Positions 63,914 to 64,000 of a stretch of DNA of 64,000 nucleotides are shown here, piece after piece. The notes below the pieces were generated by a model. It saw only the letters and a program-made list of their open reading frames with translations, ran no database searches and was not told the origin of the DNA. Numbering within the stretch: the stretch's first letter is position 1; each line of letters begins with the position of its first letter. Position numbers and translations under genes: made by a program. This DNA comes from Boseongicola sp. (GTDB lineage: Bacteria > Pseudomonadota > Alphaproteobacteria > Rhodobacterales > Rhodobacteraceae), in contig JAPPCV010000169.1 of NCBI GenBank assembly GCA_028824715.1, forward strand, positions 44,478 to 108,477, written 5' to 3'.

Positions 63914-63962
63914 TGGTTGCGGGGGCAGGAGTTGAACCTGCGATCTTGAGATTGCGAGCCCT
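63914..63962 (-). tRNA. tRNA-fMet 3'-half fragment (degenerate), likely attachment-site scar
   Basis: On the minus strand the sequence reads GGCTCGCAATCTCAAGATC, then GCAGGTTCAACTCCTGC (T-arm, perfect 5-bp stem) and CCCCGCAACCA. It matches the 3' end of initiator tRNA (...GCAGGTTCAAATCCTGCCCCCGCAACCA) with changes in the anticodon stem-loop. No 5' half precedes it. Integrative elements often copy the 3' end of a tRNA gene, leaving such a fragment. Confidence 0.72.
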
Positions 63963-64000
63963 ATGGCAATTCCGCGGACGGAATGATCGGGAAGAACTGA

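Noticed and set aside
63914-64000. A complete tRNA gene at the right edge
   Set aside because: The sequence upstream of the 3' half has no D-arm or pairing acceptor strand, and the anticodon stem is mismatched.

Overview
The window is GC-rich, tightly packed DNA from an alphaproteobacterium. Rhodobacterales/Rhodobacteraceae-like is my best guess, because several neighbourhoods are typical of that group: ffh-GNAT-chorismate mutase-rpsP-rimM; ctaC-ctaB-small ORF-ctaG-ctaE-surf1-thrC-M16 peptidase-GNAT; DUF1150 next to a small heat-shock protein; and groESL behind a CIRCE element. ABC importers are unusually numerous. No rRNA genes, intact tRNA genes, CRISPR arrays or complete insertion sequences were seen.

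Layout. 1-2.6 kb: a leftward peptide/oligosaccharide ABC importer (binding protein, permease cut by the window edge) behind two near-perfect LacI-type palindromes. 3.5-9.4 kb: a leftward branched-chain amino-acid type (Liv) operon with a MocA/MobA-like nucleotidyltransferase fused to its end. 9.6-13.4 kb: translation and secretion genes (ffh to rimM). 13.6-20.8 kb: rightward EamA transporter, groESL, YdcH-like protein, purE-purK, Nudix and pdxJ, interrupted by a leftward heat-shock pair (hsp20-DUF1150) with an RpoH-type promoter. 20.9-23.1 kb: metY and an enoyl-CoA hydratase.

23.4-25.5 kb: an OLD-like ATPase gene overlapping a stand-alone TOPRIM gene, followed by a decayed oppC fragment. A matching piece of the same junction (TOPRIM remnant next to the intact oppC) lies at 32.8-33.5 kb, so part of this region is duplicated. 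25.6-32.7 kb: a Ugp-type importer operon ending in a DUF1868 2H-phosphoesterase and an inositol-phosphatase-like enzyme, with a divergent ROK regulator. 33.2-40.3 kb: an Opp/Dpp importer (C, B, A leftward; a fused D-F ATPase rightward) joined to an M20 deacylase. 40.5-42.9 kb: an Lhr-like helicase.

42.9-45.6 kb is an accessory patch with two pieces of an Rpn/transposase_31-type nuclease gene flanking an AbiEii-like nucleotidyltransferase and a small overlapping gene. 45.6-49.8 kb: topA and tldD. 50-57.4 kb: cytochrome c oxidase subunits and assembly, thrC, M16 peptidase, GNAT. 57.6-61.8 kb: a cytochrome P450, a GNAT and a 554-residue TPR protein. 61.8-64 kb: another accessory patch with a nuclease-like fragment, a HEPN protein paired with a small protein, and a tRNA-fMet 3'-end fragment that looks like an attachment-site scar.

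The candidates for undescribed biology are the ATPase-TOPRIM pair with its decayed duplicate, the possible cyclic-phosphate/inositol uptake operon, and two toxin-antitoxin-like pairs.
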